This document shows positions 1-9,293 of a DNA stretch of 26,187 nt, one piece after another (within the stretch, counting starts at the first letter, position 1; each line of letters opens with the position of its first letter). A program made the position numbers and the translations under genes. A model generated the notes under the pieces. That model saw nothing but the letters and a program-made list of their open reading frames with translations. It had not been told where the DNA came from and did no database searches. Source of the DNA: a virus; the IMG/VR virus record IMGVR_UViG_3300005939_000045, positions 1-26,187 of that record, one strand, 5' to 3'.

Positions 1-98
1 AAGGTTGACCAAGTAATGTTGGAACCTGTAGAAGGTGCTGGAAGTCCAGCTTGCGCCATTACTGCTGATATGGATATATTTGTAGTTCCTAACGCCAT
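1..98 (-). CDS. Partial phage protein, probable tail/fibre-associated (N-terminus only)
   Basis: An ATG at 98-96 on the minus strand opens a frame that stays open to the left edge of the window, giving 32 complete residues beginning MALGTTNISISAVMAQAG. The start lies one base after the stop codon of the 1094-aa fibre gene, so the two are almost certainly co-transcribed. Short phage virion proteins beginning with MALGTTNIS-like sequences are common next to fibre genes, and I infer a tail-tip or fibre-associated role from that and from position. The rest of the gene is outside the window, so function is not assignable. The leader is A-rich with no Shine-Dalgarno sequence, like its neighbours. 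Confidence 0.6.
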   Translation of the reverse strand, partial: MALGTTNISISAVMAQAGLPAPSTGSNITWST

Positions 99-99
99 T

Positions 100-3000
100 T
101 TATTCTTTATTTTTAATTACTTCTTCAAGTTCTTTAACTCTATCAGTTAATTCTTTAATACCTTCTAATAATAGAGGAACTAAATTCTCATAATTAACTG
201 TTAAATAATCTTCACCTGATATAGATTCTCCTAATTCATCTCTATCAAATGGGGCAAATCTTATTGCTTCTGGTAAAACACTTTGAACATCTTGCGCGAA
301 AACCCCTATTCTTCTTATATCTTCTTCATCTTCGTTATATTTTGGTGCTAATTCGTTAGGCGTATATGTCATACCAGTAATTTGAGATATTTTATCTAAT
401 GGAGATTCAATAGGTAAGATATCCGTCTTTAATCTTTTATCAGAATAAAATCCGGTGATTTCCCCAGTAACTGTTGCAGCTCCAGTTACACTTAATGTGC
501 TTCCATTATATTGTAAACCAGAACTTGTTGTTACCGATGATCCACCTCTTAAAATATGATTAGCTGATAAAGAAGAAACTCCTGTTCCTCCTCTGGCTAC
601 GGGTAAAGTCCCTACTGTGATATCAGCAGTATTGATCAATCCAAGCGCATGTGAATGCGTACCAGTCCCTGCATTATTGCTAGAAGTTGATGTTACGGTA
701 GATGGCGTAGCCATTGAAACAAGACCCGATAAATTTATAGTGGTAAAATCCATTCCATTTCCAGGGCCGACTGAAGTTACTGTTCCACTTCCTCCACCAC
801 CAGCTGGTTGCCAAGTACCATCAGCTCTAAGGAAATTAGTTGTTCCTCCACCAGATGCAGGAGCTAAACCACCAACAGTTGATGTGAAATCATTTATTGT
901 ATGAGTATGACTTGATGCAGAAACAGAATTAGAAGTACTTCCAGTTAATGTTCCCGGAGTACCCATAGTAATGGTACCTGTATTTGTTATAGGTCCTCCT
1001 GTTAATCCATTTCCTGTCGCTATTGATGTTAATGTCCCAGCATTAGATGTCCAACCTTCATCATTAGTAAATTTACTAAGCCCTATGCCTGAAATTACTT
1101 GTCTATTTGCGGTGCCCCCATTACTCGCTATTAACCAATCTGTTGCTAATAATGGATCCCCGAGACTTAATCCTGTTACATCAGTTTGTTTGTTATTAAA
1201 GGTATTCCAATTTGCACTTGTAAGATAACCATCAGAACTAGTTGTAGCTTGATCAATACCTATTGAGCCATCAGATGTAATTATTCCTCCAGTTATAGGA
1301 GATAATGTTGATATTGTAGTAATACCTCCACTTCCTCCTCCAGAAGTAGAAACATCTAATAATCCAGCATTCCATATAAGTCCAGTTCCTATTGAAGATT
1401 CTTTAAAATATCCATCAATTTGTATACCGGCTCCTTCCATACTTACATTTCCGGAAACATCTAAATCACCAGTAATTATAAGAGATTCATTAATACTTAC
1501 ATTACCGGAAACATCTAAGCCATTATTAATTATAACAGATCCATCAATATTAACAGCATTGTTATCATAAACAGTTATTCCTGGTGTTATTCCACCTGTA
1601 TAAATATTTACTTGTCTGTAATTAGTAGATGAACCAATTTGTAAAGGTGAACCATATCCTAAAAGAATATTTCCACTTGTATCTCTTATAGCATTTTCGA
1701 TAGTAATATCCATAGCTTTCATACTGGAATCAACATGGAATGGAAATGAAGGATCTGGAGTAAAAACACCAATCCAATCATTTGGCCCATCAAGATTCAT
1801 ATAAATAGATGAATCAATTAATGGATCATCTCCTTCTGCATACATTGCTAATGAACCAGGTGTTCCATCACCAATATAACTATCAATACTATTTATTTGA
1901 TTTTGAACATCGGTTAAAGTATTTCCTTGTTGAGTTTGAATACCTGAAATATCCATGTATTGCTCAGTGATATAATTTATTGTACCGGTATGTTGATTTA
2001 ATATACTTAACGTTTTTTCTAAATTAGCGAAAACTGATGTCCAGTTATAAAGTGCAGTTTGAGATGAGGTAGACTCATCGAAGATAGTCGCTTGAGTATC
2101 ATCAATCATATTATCAGATTTGATATTAACTCTGAATGAGTATGATGAACCAAATCCTGTTGCAGTACTTTGTAATTTAGTTAATTGAGGAATAGCGATT
2201 TCCATTTCGGGGAATCCTGATGTATTACCAGCGGCAGCATCTAAAAATAAAACTCCTAATAAGTTAGTCGCTAATACTTTGTCTAATGTTTTATTATAGA
2301 CTGTATAATAAATAAGAACAGCATTAAATTGGAATTCATCATCAACAGAATCTTCGATCGCCATTTTATCCCATGTAAGGGTTGAATCTCCAAATATATT
2401 TTTAAGATTGTTTAGATTATATTCAATCCCAACAGCATCCACATTAGATCTTTGGAATTCAATTTCATCAGCTCCATTGTCATATTTAATATTGTAATTA
2501 TATGTACTTGGATCATCTAATATTGCAGATGAATCAGTAGCATACCAATTTTCATCAACAAACGATTGTCCCTGACCAGTATACCATGTTCCAGGTTGAT
2601 AACTAGATCCATCATGGACATCAACAAACATGTCATATGTTCCTGCTACAGTACTTGAATTAAGAACATCATAATCCGCTATCATACTTAATCCATCTGG
2701 ATGAGGTTTAGTATAATTTTCTCTTCCTTTAATGTTTATCCCACCTTCTCCTAATTTCATTTTCGGGAAGTAGTTATCATCAAAAGTTTGTTTAAAATAA
2801 GTCCTTGTTTGGCCGTGTGAAGTTGGAACTAAAACGTATGTCTCGTTATATGTTCCAAAAGTATCAGTTCTTACAGAACCGGCGCTAATTTCACCAACAT
2901 ATTTTACAACCGAGTTATAACCAACAGAAGAATCTGTGTCAATTTCCTCGATAAAATATCCATTATTAGAAACGTCCTTAGTCCAACGAACAGAACCAGT

Positions 3001-3384
3001 TTCCTTCATCCATTTCCAGAACACTCTTTCAGAAACAGTTCTTAATAAAGCAGGATTATAATCATCCTCTGAAAGTAACCAAGTTTCTAAGTTAAGAGCA
3101 TAATTTTGAAAAGATTCAGCCACAATAACACGACCATCCTTAATACTTGCAGAATCTTCAAAATTCTCCAATCCACCACTAATAGCAAATGGGTTAAATC
3201 TATTTTGCTGTAAATTAGTAGGGGCTGTAATTTCGGGAATATCAAGCAAAGCAAAATTAGACATCTTAACAATGTTATTTCGCTCATTTATGTTCAGGCC
3301 AATATCCTCAACAGCAGAACTAAATGTATATAAAGTTCCACCCTGGGTTCTCATTCGTTTAACAAAAGGCGTAATTTGTGACAT
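100..3384 (-). CDS. Tail fibre/spike protein with C-terminal S74 intramolecular chaperone
   Basis: 1094-aa fibre-type protein. Residues about 1-480 form a globular N-terminal part. Residues about 480-700 carry repeated beta-rich phrases (LDVSGNVS occurs twice) and a module, RDTSGNILLGYGSP, shared with the 599-aa protein upstream. Residues about 690-975 are Gly/Ser/Thr-rich with the common fibre phrases SHTHTIND, TNFLRADGTWQP and LPVARGGTG. From residue 981 the last 114 residues match the S74 (endosialidase-type) intramolecular chaperone: S981-D-K-R-L-K986 shows the Ser and Lys five residues apart that form the self-cleaving dyad in that family, followed by GVFAQDVQ and a C-terminal coiled coil. 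By family knowledge, this domain trimerises the fibre and is then cleaved off at S981. Last complete gene of the minus-strand fibre operon. Likely a receptor-binding or fibre component; the receptor cannot be told. Confidence 0.85.
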   Translation of the reverse strand: MSQITPFVKRMRTQGGTLYTFSSAVEDIGLNINERNNIVKMSNFALLDIPEITAPTNLQQNRFNPFAISGGLENFEDSASIKDGRVIVAESFQNYALNLETWLLSEDDYNPALLRTVSERVFWKWMKETGSVRWTKDVSNNGYFIEEIDTDSSVGYNSVVKYVGEISAGSVRTDTFGTYNETYVLVPTSHGQTRTYFKQTFDDNYFPKMKLGEGGINIKGRENYTKPHPDGLSMIADYDVLNSSTVAGTYDMFVDVHDGSSYQPGTWYTGQGQSFVDENWYATDSSAILDDPSTYNYNIKYDNGADEIEFQRSNVDAVGIEYNLNNLKNIFGDSTLTWDKMAIEDSVDDEFQFNAVLIYYTVYNKTLDKVLATNLLGVLFLDAAAGNTSGFPEMEIAIPQLTKLQSTATGFGSSYSFRVNIKSDNMIDDTQATIFDESTSSQTALYNWTSVFANLEKTLSILNQHTGTINYITEQYMDISGIQTQQGNTLTDVQNQINSIDSYIGDGTPGSLAMYAEGDDPLIDSSIYMNLDGPNDWIGVFTPDPSFPFHVDSSMKAMDITIENAIRDTSGNILLGYGSPLQIGSSTNYRQVNIYTGGITPGITVYDNNAVNIDGSVIINNGLDVSGNVSINESLIITGDLDVSGNVSMEGAGIQIDGYFKESSIGTGLIWNAGLLDVSTSGGGSGGITTISTLSPITGGIITSDGSIGIDQATTSSDGYLTSANWNTFNNKQTDVTGLSLGDPLLATDWLIASNGGTANRQVISGIGLSKFTNDEGWTSNAGTLTSIATGNGLTGGPITNTGTITMGTPGTLTGSTSNSVSASSHTHTINDFTSTVGGLAPASGGGTTNFLRADGTWQPAGGGGSGTVTSVGPGNGMDFTTINLSGLVSMATPSTVTSTSSNNAGTGTHSHALGLINTADITVGTLPVARGGTGVSSLSANHILRGGSSVTTSSGLQYNGSTLSVTGAATVTGEITGFYSDKRLKTDILPIESPLDKISQITGMTYTPNELAPKYNEDEEDIRRIGVFAQDVQSVLPEAIRFAPFDRDELGESISGEDYLTVNYENLVPLLLEGIKELTDRVKELEEVIKNKE
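103..444 (-). other. S74 intramolecular chaperone domain, predicted self-cleavage before Ser981
   Basis: Codons 981-1094 of the fibre gene. The first residues, SDKRLKTDI, are the hallmark of the family. The following segment (ITGMTYTPNE, RRIGVFAQDVQSVLPEAI, LTVNYENLVPLL) matches the usual order, and the final 25 or so residues (LLEGIKELTDRVKELEEVI) form a coiled coil. Ser981 and Lys986 are both present, so cleavage competence is expected from family knowledge but not shown here. Confidence 0.8.
1646..1695 (-). repeat. Shared fibre module, copy in the 1094-aa gene
   Basis: This 50-base stretch encodes NAIRDTSGNILLGYGSP and is clearly similar, at DNA level as well, to 8479-8528 in the 599-aa gene (NAVRDSSGGILIGYGSP). 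Such patches are typical sites for recombination between fibre genes. Confidence 0.65.
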
Positions 3385-3403
3385 ATTTTATTATTTCTTT
3401 TTT

Positions 3404-3422
3404 AATTTTTTATATTTATCTA
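3404..3422 (-). promoter_or_regulatory. Possible late-type promoter before the S74 fibre gene
   Basis: The 74-base gap between the 102-aa gene and the fibre gene reads, on the minus strand, AGATAAATATAAAAAAT about 20-38 bases before the ATG. It resembles, with changes, the AGATATATAAAATAAAA motif found in front of other units in the window and also contains a T4-late-like TA-rich core. The same gap holds a short GGG-CTTT-CCC hairpin further upstream. It may be a weak promoter inside the operon. Confidence 0.3.
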
Positions 3423-3458
3423 TTATACTCGGGAAAGCCCACTGAGAATCAATTTATT

Positions 3459-3767
3459 TTAATCTAATTGCACTCCATCCACATAAATATCAGGCTCAAC
3501 TAATTCAGGATATTTTATTCTCATAACTTCTTTTATTGCTAAAAAATCTGAAAGATCTTCACTGTTATAAGATTCTCCATCATTAAATGATTGTGTTAAT
3601 GATTCTTGGAACAATTTAAATAAGTTAAATATATCAACATCATTATAATACACATATTTTTCCATTAATAATCCATAATCATTTTCATCCTGAATTTCGG
3701 AATCTTTATGTACTTGAATTATATTAAGTACTTTTGTTTCTCTTTCTTCTAATGTTCCAAAACTCAT
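3459..3767 (-). CDS. Small acidic protein of unknown function in the fibre operon
   Basis: 102 aa, acidic, mostly helical by composition (ETKVLNIIQVHKDSEIQDENDYGLL, given here only as a sense of the N-terminal third), with no signal peptide, membrane segment or recognisable motif. Its ATG at 3767 overlaps the TGA of the upstream beta-propeller gene by four bases (ATGA), which points to translational coupling and to a role tied to that protein, for example as an assembly helper or partner. That role is inference from position only. The start is fixed by the overlap. A 74-base gap separates it from the fibre gene downstream. Confidence 0.65.
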   Translation of the reverse strand: MSFGTLEERETKVLNIIQVHKDSEIQDENDYGLLMEKYVYYNDVDIFNLFKLFQESLTQSFNDGESYNSEDLSDFLAIKEVMRIKYPELVEPDIYVDGVQLD

Positions 3768-4912
3768 ATCAAATTATCTTTATTTGGTTTCAATCGGTAT
3801 CTTCCTACTTCATTGTAATTAGATGGAGTGCTATCGTGTAATGATGCGATTATATCATCTGTTTCTTCTATAGCTTTAAATGATTGCATATATAAACCGG
3901 ATGCTAATGTTGTTATTTGATAACTTTCCATAAACAAACCGTCCGAAGCTCTATATTTTCTAATGTATTCTGTTGCCGTTGAATTTGCAGTACCTACCCT
4001 AAGTTGTACCCATACATTTCCGTCATCGGCCATGACACATCCTAAAGCTCTATTATAATTATCTGCTGCAGAATTTGTAGATAAATCAATTGACCATAAT
4101 AAATTCATAGCATTAGTTCCATCAAGTTTGATTAATTTATTTGTAAGCACACCTGCAGTACCATCATATTTAGTAGAATATACAGCATTATCATTATCTA
4201 TAGCTGGTCTGTTATACCTAGTATTCGCATTACTATTAGTATATGTCCAATTTGTTGAACCATCTGCATCTAATCTTACAATATAACTTCTACCTGTCAC
4301 AATTAAATATTCCTCATCTAAATCTAATTCTATATATGAAGAACCAAGAGTTCCTAGTGAAACTGCCCATTCTTCTCCTCCATCTGAAGCTCTAAGTTTA
4401 CGTATTGGATATCCTGATGTCGATCCATATCCTTCAAGGGTATAAATCATAGTCCCTGATTTATTTATTCTTTCTCTTAATTGATCACCGGTTTTACTTA
4501 CTTTCCATTGCTGTGCAAACGCTGAATTAGTTTTTCCTGCCTGTCCGGCTGCATACCCATCACCCCAATAATAATTATCAATAGAACTATCTGCTGTAAT
4601 AAAAGTAGGATACCCGCCGGAACTTAAAAGACTTTTCCAATTTTCAGTACCATCCGAAAGTTCTAAAGATAGAAAATCAGCATTAGAAGAATTGCTAGAA
4701 TAATTAGCTAATAATACTTTATCTTCCACAATACTAAGTCGTGCCGGCCCATTATCTGCCCATGAAGTTTTATTGGTCCAGATTGAAGCATCATGAATGT
4801 CATAAAATTTTGGATAAGGAATATTCCCTGACATTATTATACTTCCCATACCTAAAGGATTTATAATTGCATCCCCTGTAGAACCTGGTTTTATATTAAG
4901 TTTTCCACTCAT
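3764..4912 (-). CDS. PQQ-like beta-propeller protein, probable virion/adhesion component
   Basis: 382 aa. Five segments have the blade signature of PQQ-like (quinoprotein-type) beta-propellers, a strand, a D-G or S-D-G turn, then a Trp-containing strand: about residues 81-96 (LELSDGTENWKS), 172-186 (LRASDGGEEWAV), 212-225 (LDADGSTNWTY), 262-277 (LDGTNAMNLLWSI) and 319-333 (YRASDGLFMESY, lacking the Trp). The N-terminal 30 residues (KLNIKPGSTGDAIINPLG) read like the short attachment region of phage appendage proteins. There is no signal peptide. It sits between two fibre genes, 21 bases after the 846-aa fibre and overlapping the next gene by four bases. I infer a tail-associated or receptor/carbohydrate-contacting propeller; an enzymatic role has no support, since no cofactor residues are evident. 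Confidence 0.6.
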   Translation of the reverse strand: MSGKLNIKPGSTGDAIINPLGMGSIIMSGNIPYPKFYDIHDASIWTNKTSWADNGPARLSIVEDKVLLANYSSNSSNADFLSLELSDGTENWKSLLSSGGYPTFITADSSIDNYYWGDGYAAGQAGKTNSAFAQQWKVSKTGDQLRERINKSGTMIYTLEGYGSTSGYPIRKLRASDGGEEWAVSLGTLGSSYIELDLDEEYLIVTGRSYIVRLDADGSTNWTYTNSNANTRYNRPAIDNDNAVYSTKYDGTAGVLTNKLIKLDGTNAMNLLWSIDLSTNSAADNYNRALGCVMADDGNVWVQLRVGTANSTATEYIRKYRASDGLFMESYQITTLASGLYMQSFKAIEETDDIIASLHDSTPSNYNEVGRYRLKPNKDNLI

Positions 4913-4933
4913 GATATTAATTTAATTGTTATT

Positions 4934-7474
4934 TTATCCTGCAAACGCGCCTTTATATGTCCATGTGCCAGCAATTCTTCTTTCAAATACTAAACTACCA
5001 TCTGTGTCCGGGTAAAATCTCCATGATCCATTAGAATCTGGTGGACCCATATATTGAGCATCTGCTTCTACAACAAATCCTGTTATGCTAGCATCTCCCG
5101 CTCCATCAGCTTTTGCATAAATTTTAGCCACCGGATTACCTGCTATGTCAAAGGAATATGATTCTATAGTATTTACTGCAGGAACTGATGAAATCCCCAT
5201 ATCTACAAGTGATACCTCTCCGGCATCTTCTTCAACATTAATAGAGTTTAATTGTACATCATAATCATCATTAACTATTTGTATTAAACTTGAATCAACG
5301 TACCATTCTCTTTGTTCATTTATCCAAGTTGAAGTATCTGAGTCATAATTAAGAGTATCATATATTGATGCATCTGATATTGATACATCTGTTAGAGTAC
5401 TTAATGATGCTTCAATTAAATCATCTAGAGTATATGTAGTTAAGGTTCCATTTTCTATTCTTTTAAATGATAATTGAGTATCTTCTATTCCGGTACATAC
5501 ATCTACTAGATCTAGATACATCCCCCCACCTTCTTTCACTTCTGGTGTACCAGCATCATTATAGAAAAATGCCGCCACAGTTCCTATTCTATCACCATCA
5601 CTAGCTGTTTGCCCCGTTCTTTTCTTAATAAGTGCTAGTTTTGGGCCTTGTTGGTTATCAGCCGAGTTTTCAATAACTATACCACCATTTGTTCCCACGT
5701 CTGATGAATGATAGAATGTTGTATTTCCTGGTTGAAGGGAAGATATTTTAGTCCCATCTACATAAGTATCTAGAGAATATCCGGCCTGTATGTATGTAGT
5801 ATAAAATGGTGATAATGTTATTCTTTGGTTATCAAACTTAATTTTTTCTATTGTAACTCCCCCAGTTCCATTTTCTATGATATTACTAGCATAAATAGAT
5901 GAATCCACTTTTAATGCTCCACCTATTGAACCGTCATTAGTTACAGATAGGCTATCAAAAGGTTGTAATACATTATTAAAAAGATAATTAATAGACCCAT
6001 CTCTTGTTGCTAATGAACCATCAACATATGAGAATGATGTGAATAAGGTAGCTCCTTCAATTGTATCATTTAATGAAGCATCTATTCTTTCAATTGAAGC
6101 ATCTTGAATATTATTTTCTAAATATAACGCTGTGATTGAAGCATCATAGTCTTTTCCTGTACTAATCGTATCATATGTAATTTTTCCATTTAATGTATTG
6201 TAATAAAGAACTTGACCGGTCGATCCATCACCAATACTTGGGCAATATACTTCCCCAGTTTTTCCTATTTTAAATATCGAAGTAGTTGAACCGCCAAACC
6301 CTTTTATATCTAATATATTGGATTGCCCACCAGTATCTGAAATAGTAAAGTATGTAGATCCTGCTGCAAAAGAACCTAATGCTATTTGAGTATTACTAAC
6401 TCTGGATATAGTACTACCTGCGAAGAACCCCTTTGACCCCGTTCCGGGGCTAGTTAATGAAGCATTTGTTCCACCTGCAGTTATAAATGTATTATTATCA
6501 TTTTTTATGACAGTAGATCCAGTGGAATCTAGGATTCTAGAAATTCCTACGCTTAGTTGTCCAGTGCCATTATAAACAAGTCCTATTGATGTATCATACC
6601 TATTTTTTATATTATTCCAATAGGGAACTCCATTAGTTGTTGGATTATCTTCTCTAGTTGCAACAGCTTGTGTATTTCCTGGTAAATTTCCCTCATTTGT
6701 TTCAGATCCAACTCTAAATGTATCATCTGCTTCAGAGAAAATAAAGTAATAATCGGAAGCATCTCCTCTATTAATTTTTAATCCAGAAACCATTGTTCCT
6801 GGTGGAGTTCCACTCATTCCTGTATTAATATAAATGATATTATCAGAAACATCAAGATTAGTGGTATTTATATAAGTAACAGAGCCATCGATTGTTAAAT
6901 CTTTAGAAATTGTTAATGAACCATCAATAGTTAGAATTCCAGTAAATGTATCTGTAGTATTATCGAGTTTATTAATTTCCAAATTACTTATTGAAGTATC
7001 TCTTTCTTCAAGAGAAGCATCAACATATGAGAATGTTGGAAACAATGTTGCCGCTTCGATTGCATCATTTAGTGATACATCAATTCTAACGATTGAAGCA
7101 TCTAGTTGAGCAACATTTGTTGTATGAGTCTGAGTTAACGTATCTAAATCCCCAATTGAGGTATCTAAATTATCAGTTATAATAACTAAATTAGCTATAG
7201 AAGCATCTCTGGTTCCCAACGATCCATCAACGTATTCTTTAAAATCAGCCAGTGCTGAAGAATCAGATCCCACCACATCCCAAACAGGCGCGACTGCATC
7301 TGTTAAGATGTAAAGCGTTTTGTCTGATTCCACATAAATCTGTATCCCCTCATAGGCTCTGCCGACCGTTAGGATTGCATCTCTTGTAGCTATATTTGTT
7401 GCTATATAACGATCATAGTCTATTGGATCATTATTTGCTATTCTTACACCAAATGGTAAATTAAATTCTGCCAT
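4934..7474 (-). CDS. Long repeat-containing tail fibre-like structural protein
   Basis: 846 aa. The N-terminus (MAEFNLPFGVRIANNDPID and the following YEGIQIYVESDKTLYIL) resembles the baseplate- or fibre-attachment regions of phage appendage proteins. Residues about 75-170 and 460-500 hold repeated helical units of the form YVDGSL..RD.SI..L, including a duplicated block of about 32 residues (see the repeat entries). The segment around residues 180-260 (SLTISKDLTIDGSV, LDVSDNIIYINTG, SGLKINRGD) is a common beta-structured fibre element. The C-terminal 70 residues (MGPPDSNGSWRFYPDTDGSL) look like a cap domain. The protein is extremely rich in D-x-S triplets. Second gene of the fibre operon, 19 bases after the 599-aa gene. 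A fibre or baseplate-spoke role is likely; no catalytic motif is visible. Confidence 0.65.
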   Translation of the reverse strand: MAEFNLPFGVRIANNDPIDYDRYIATNIATRDAILTVGRAYEGIQIYVESDKTLYILTDAVAPVWDVVGSDSSALADFKEYVDGSLGTRDASIANLVIITDNLDTSIGDLDTLTQTHTTNVAQLDASIVRIDVSLNDAIEAATLFPTFSYVDASLEERDTSISNLEINKLDNTTDTFTGILTIDGSLTISKDLTIDGSVTYINTTNLDVSDNIIYINTGMSGTPPGTMVSGLKINRGDASDYYFIFSEADDTFRVGSETNEGNLPGNTQAVATREDNPTTNGVPYWNNIKNRYDTSIGLVYNGTGQLSVGISRILDSTGSTVIKNDNNTFITAGGTNASLTSPGTGSKGFFAGSTISRVSNTQIALGSFAAGSTYFTISDTGGQSNILDIKGFGGSTTSIFKIGKTGEVYCPSIGDGSTGQVLYYNTLNGKITYDTISTGKDYDASITALYLENNIQDASIERIDASLNDTIEGATLFTSFSYVDGSLATRDGSINYLFNNVLQPFDSLSVTNDGSIGGALKVDSSIYASNIIENGTGGVTIEKIKFDNQRITLSPFYTTYIQAGYSLDTYVDGTKISSLQPGNTTFYHSSDVGTNGGIVIENSADNQQGPKLALIKKRTGQTASDGDRIGTVAAFFYNDAGTPEVKEGGGMYLDLVDVCTGIEDTQLSFKRIENGTLTTYTLDDLIEASLSTLTDVSISDASIYDTLNYDSDTSTWINEQREWYVDSSLIQIVNDDYDVQLNSINVEEDAGEVSLVDMGISSVPAVNTIESYSFDIAGNPVAKIYAKADGAGDASITGFVVEADAQYMGPPDSNGSWRFYPDTDGSLVFERRIAGTWTYKGAFAG
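6011..6106 (-). repeat. Internal repeat of the 846-aa fibre, copy 2
   Basis: Encodes DASIERIDASLNDTIEGATL followed by FTSFSYVDGSL. It aligns without gaps to the copy at 7010-7105, offset by 999 bases, and the DNA itself is still clearly similar (shared TCAACATATGAGAATG). This indicates an in-frame duplication or recombination within the gene. Confidence 0.75.
7010..7105 (-). repeat. Internal repeat of the 846-aa fibre, copy 1
   Basis: Encodes DASIVRIDVSLNDAIEAATL followed by FPTFSYVDASL. It matches the copy at 6011-6106 in sequence and length. The heptad-like spacing of hydrophobic residues suggests a coiled-coil or shaft element. Confidence 0.75.
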
Positions 7475-7493
7475 GTCTATTGTTTATATTTTT

Positions 7494-9293
7494 TTAGCTA
7501 ATTGTAACTCTATAAGTTGCTGTTCCTGGATATCCACCACCACCGATAGTTGCTGTCCATGATTCATATGATTGTGCTGCGGCACCTGCATCATTTACTG
7601 ATATTGGAACTGCCGTAAATGAACTAGTAACATCAGCCATAGATGACTGAACATAATTTACTAATACTGTTTTTCCAATTGGAATGAAAAAGTATACATT
7701 AGGTGTTGAAGGAGCAATAGTTATATCAAATGTTCCGGTATCTGATCCACCCAAGAAACTTTTTGATGATAAAGCTCTTACCTGGGTAGAATTTATTGGA
7801 ACTGGTAATCCTGTACCTCTCCATGCGTATCTTCTAGCTGTCACAGTGCTCGAATTATCAGTTTTTATACCTGCTACTCTTAAAGCATCTAAATTAGTAC
7901 CAGCGTTTGATTTATTATCATAATATGCTCCTGTACCAGCGTCATAACTAATTGATACATCCCATATGTTAGAACCAAATATTAAATTATATGAACTAAA
8001 TACATGAGCTTGTGAATCTCCTGCAGTAGCATAGGTTCCATCAATAGTTCCATTTGGTAATTTAAATGTATAGTAATTTCCAGAACCAGTTAAATCCGGT
8101 CCATTTGTTTCATCTCCATTATTAATGTCTCCAGGGTTATAAATTCCAGTTGTAGATGGTGTCATTGGTAAACCAACTTCTAAAGTAGCGGTACTAATTC
8201 CACTTAATGTTGCATTATTTGTAGTTTGTATATATGCCATAACTGTTGGAAATAATAAATCATTAAATAATTGGTCATAAGTTTTTCCTCTTAAATCAGC
8301 TACTGTAGTTCCTGCTAAAATCCCCCCAACATCCACCGGCATTTCTAATGCATCTGATAATGTAGGATCATATTTACTTAAACCAACTTCTTCTCCATTT
8401 ACATATAAAGATCCATCTATTCTAGTATCTCCATAAATAGAAACATCTCTTCCTGATTCAGGATTATTAATTTGCACAGGTGATCCATATCCTATTAAAA
8501 TTCCTCCAGAACTATCTCTTACTGCATTATGAATTTGAATATCTCTTGTTACAAGAGTGCTTCCACTCATATAAATTGAAGAATCACCGATATTATTTAT
8601 TGTATCAAAAACTGGAATAGTTCCTATAGTTCCTGGCCCAACTGTACCTGATCCACCAGATGAGGAATCATCTGCTCCATATTTAAATTGTGTCCATGTA
8701 GAACCCCAAGAAGGATCATAACTAGTAGATATAAATTCCATATAAGCGATTCCTGAAGAACTAGCATCTACAGTATAATTTAAAAAAGTACATGGATCCA
8801 GTAAAATTTCAAAATCATCAGTACCACTAGCATCCCCAAAAAATATCCCCACAACTTGAGATAAATTATCATTTGATAAATTTATTGGATTCTCATTTGT
8901 TATTTTATAATAAGGTTTATTGACATCAATAACTTTAAATCCTGCAGGTTCATAAGGAACGTTCCACACTGATGTATCAATTCCATAAGTACATGGATCT
9001 CTGGGCACAAAAGCAGGGGTAGTGTACATTACATAATAATCGTAATCTGCAGTGGTTGAATTTTCGTAACGATTTGTCCACTGATTTTTTACAGTTAAGT
9101 TATCTACAACTACATTAACGAATTCACCGGTGGCACCTTTGACTCTTCCTGTTGTATGTAGTGGTTTTACAAGAATATCTCCTACCTCATCATAAAAAAG
9201 ATCCAAGTAAAGTTGGAAAGCAGTGAAATTGTCATTTACGATTTTAGGAATTTGTGGTACTAGCGTATTTAAGGATAATGGTGTCCAGTCCAT
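7494..9293 (-). CDS. Fibre/appendage structural protein, first gene of the fibre operon
   Basis: 599 aa. The N-terminal 60 residues (MDWTPLSLNTLVPQIPKIVND, then FTAFQLYLDLFYDEV) have the look of a baseplate-docking region. Residues about 220-310 carry the module RDSSGGILIGYGSPVQI plus a short beta-strand ladder (DVSIYGDTRIDGSLYV), shared with the 1094-aa fibre. The C-terminal half (residues about 330-599) is a beta-rich, Gly/Thr-rich region with PSTPNVYFFIPIG near residue 525 and no recognisable enzyme motif. Its ATG lies 10 bases after a late-promoter-like motif on the minus strand, so it heads the operon. Probably the fibre component that anchors to the baseplate or carries the next fibre segment; this is inference from order and composition. 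Confidence 0.6.
   Translation of the reverse strand: MDWTPLSLNTLVPQIPKIVNDNFTAFQLYLDLFYDEVGDILVKPLHTTGRVKGATGEFVNVVVDNLTVKNQWTNRYENSTTADYDYYVMYTTPAFVPRDPCTYGIDTSVWNVPYEPAGFKVIDVNKPYYKITNENPINLSNDNLSQVVGIFFGDASGTDDFEILLDPCTFLNYTVDASSSGIAYMEFISTSYDPSWGSTWTQFKYGADDSSSGGSGTVGPGTIGTIPVFDTINNIGDSSIYMSGSTLVTRDIQIHNAVRDSSGGILIGYGSPVQINNPESGRDVSIYGDTRIDGSLYVNGEEVGLSKYDPTLSDALEMPVDVGGILAGTTVADLRGKTYDQLFNDLLFPTVMAYIQTTNNATLSGISTATLEVGLPMTPSTTGIYNPGDINNGDETNGPDLTGSGNYYTFKLPNGTIDGTYATAGDSQAHVFSSYNLIFGSNIWDVSISYDAGTGAYYDNKSNAGTNLDALRVAGIKTDNSSTVTARRYAWRGTGLPVPINSTQVRALSSKSFLGGSDTGTFDITIAPSTPNVYFFIPIGKTVLVNYVQSSMADVTSSFTAVPISVNDAGAAAQSYESWTATIGGGGYPGTATYRVTIS
8479..8528 (-). repeat. Shared fibre module, copy in the 599-aa gene
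   Basis: Counterpart of 1646-1695; both copies are followed by a Q(I/V)-rich strand and further short strands. Confidence 0.65.

Noticed and set aside
617-1228. Open frames on the plus strand within the minus-strand fibre gene
   Set aside because: Proline- and valine-rich translations are the mirror of the Gly/Ser/Thr-rich fibre; they have no leader or family features and fully overlap a convincing gene.
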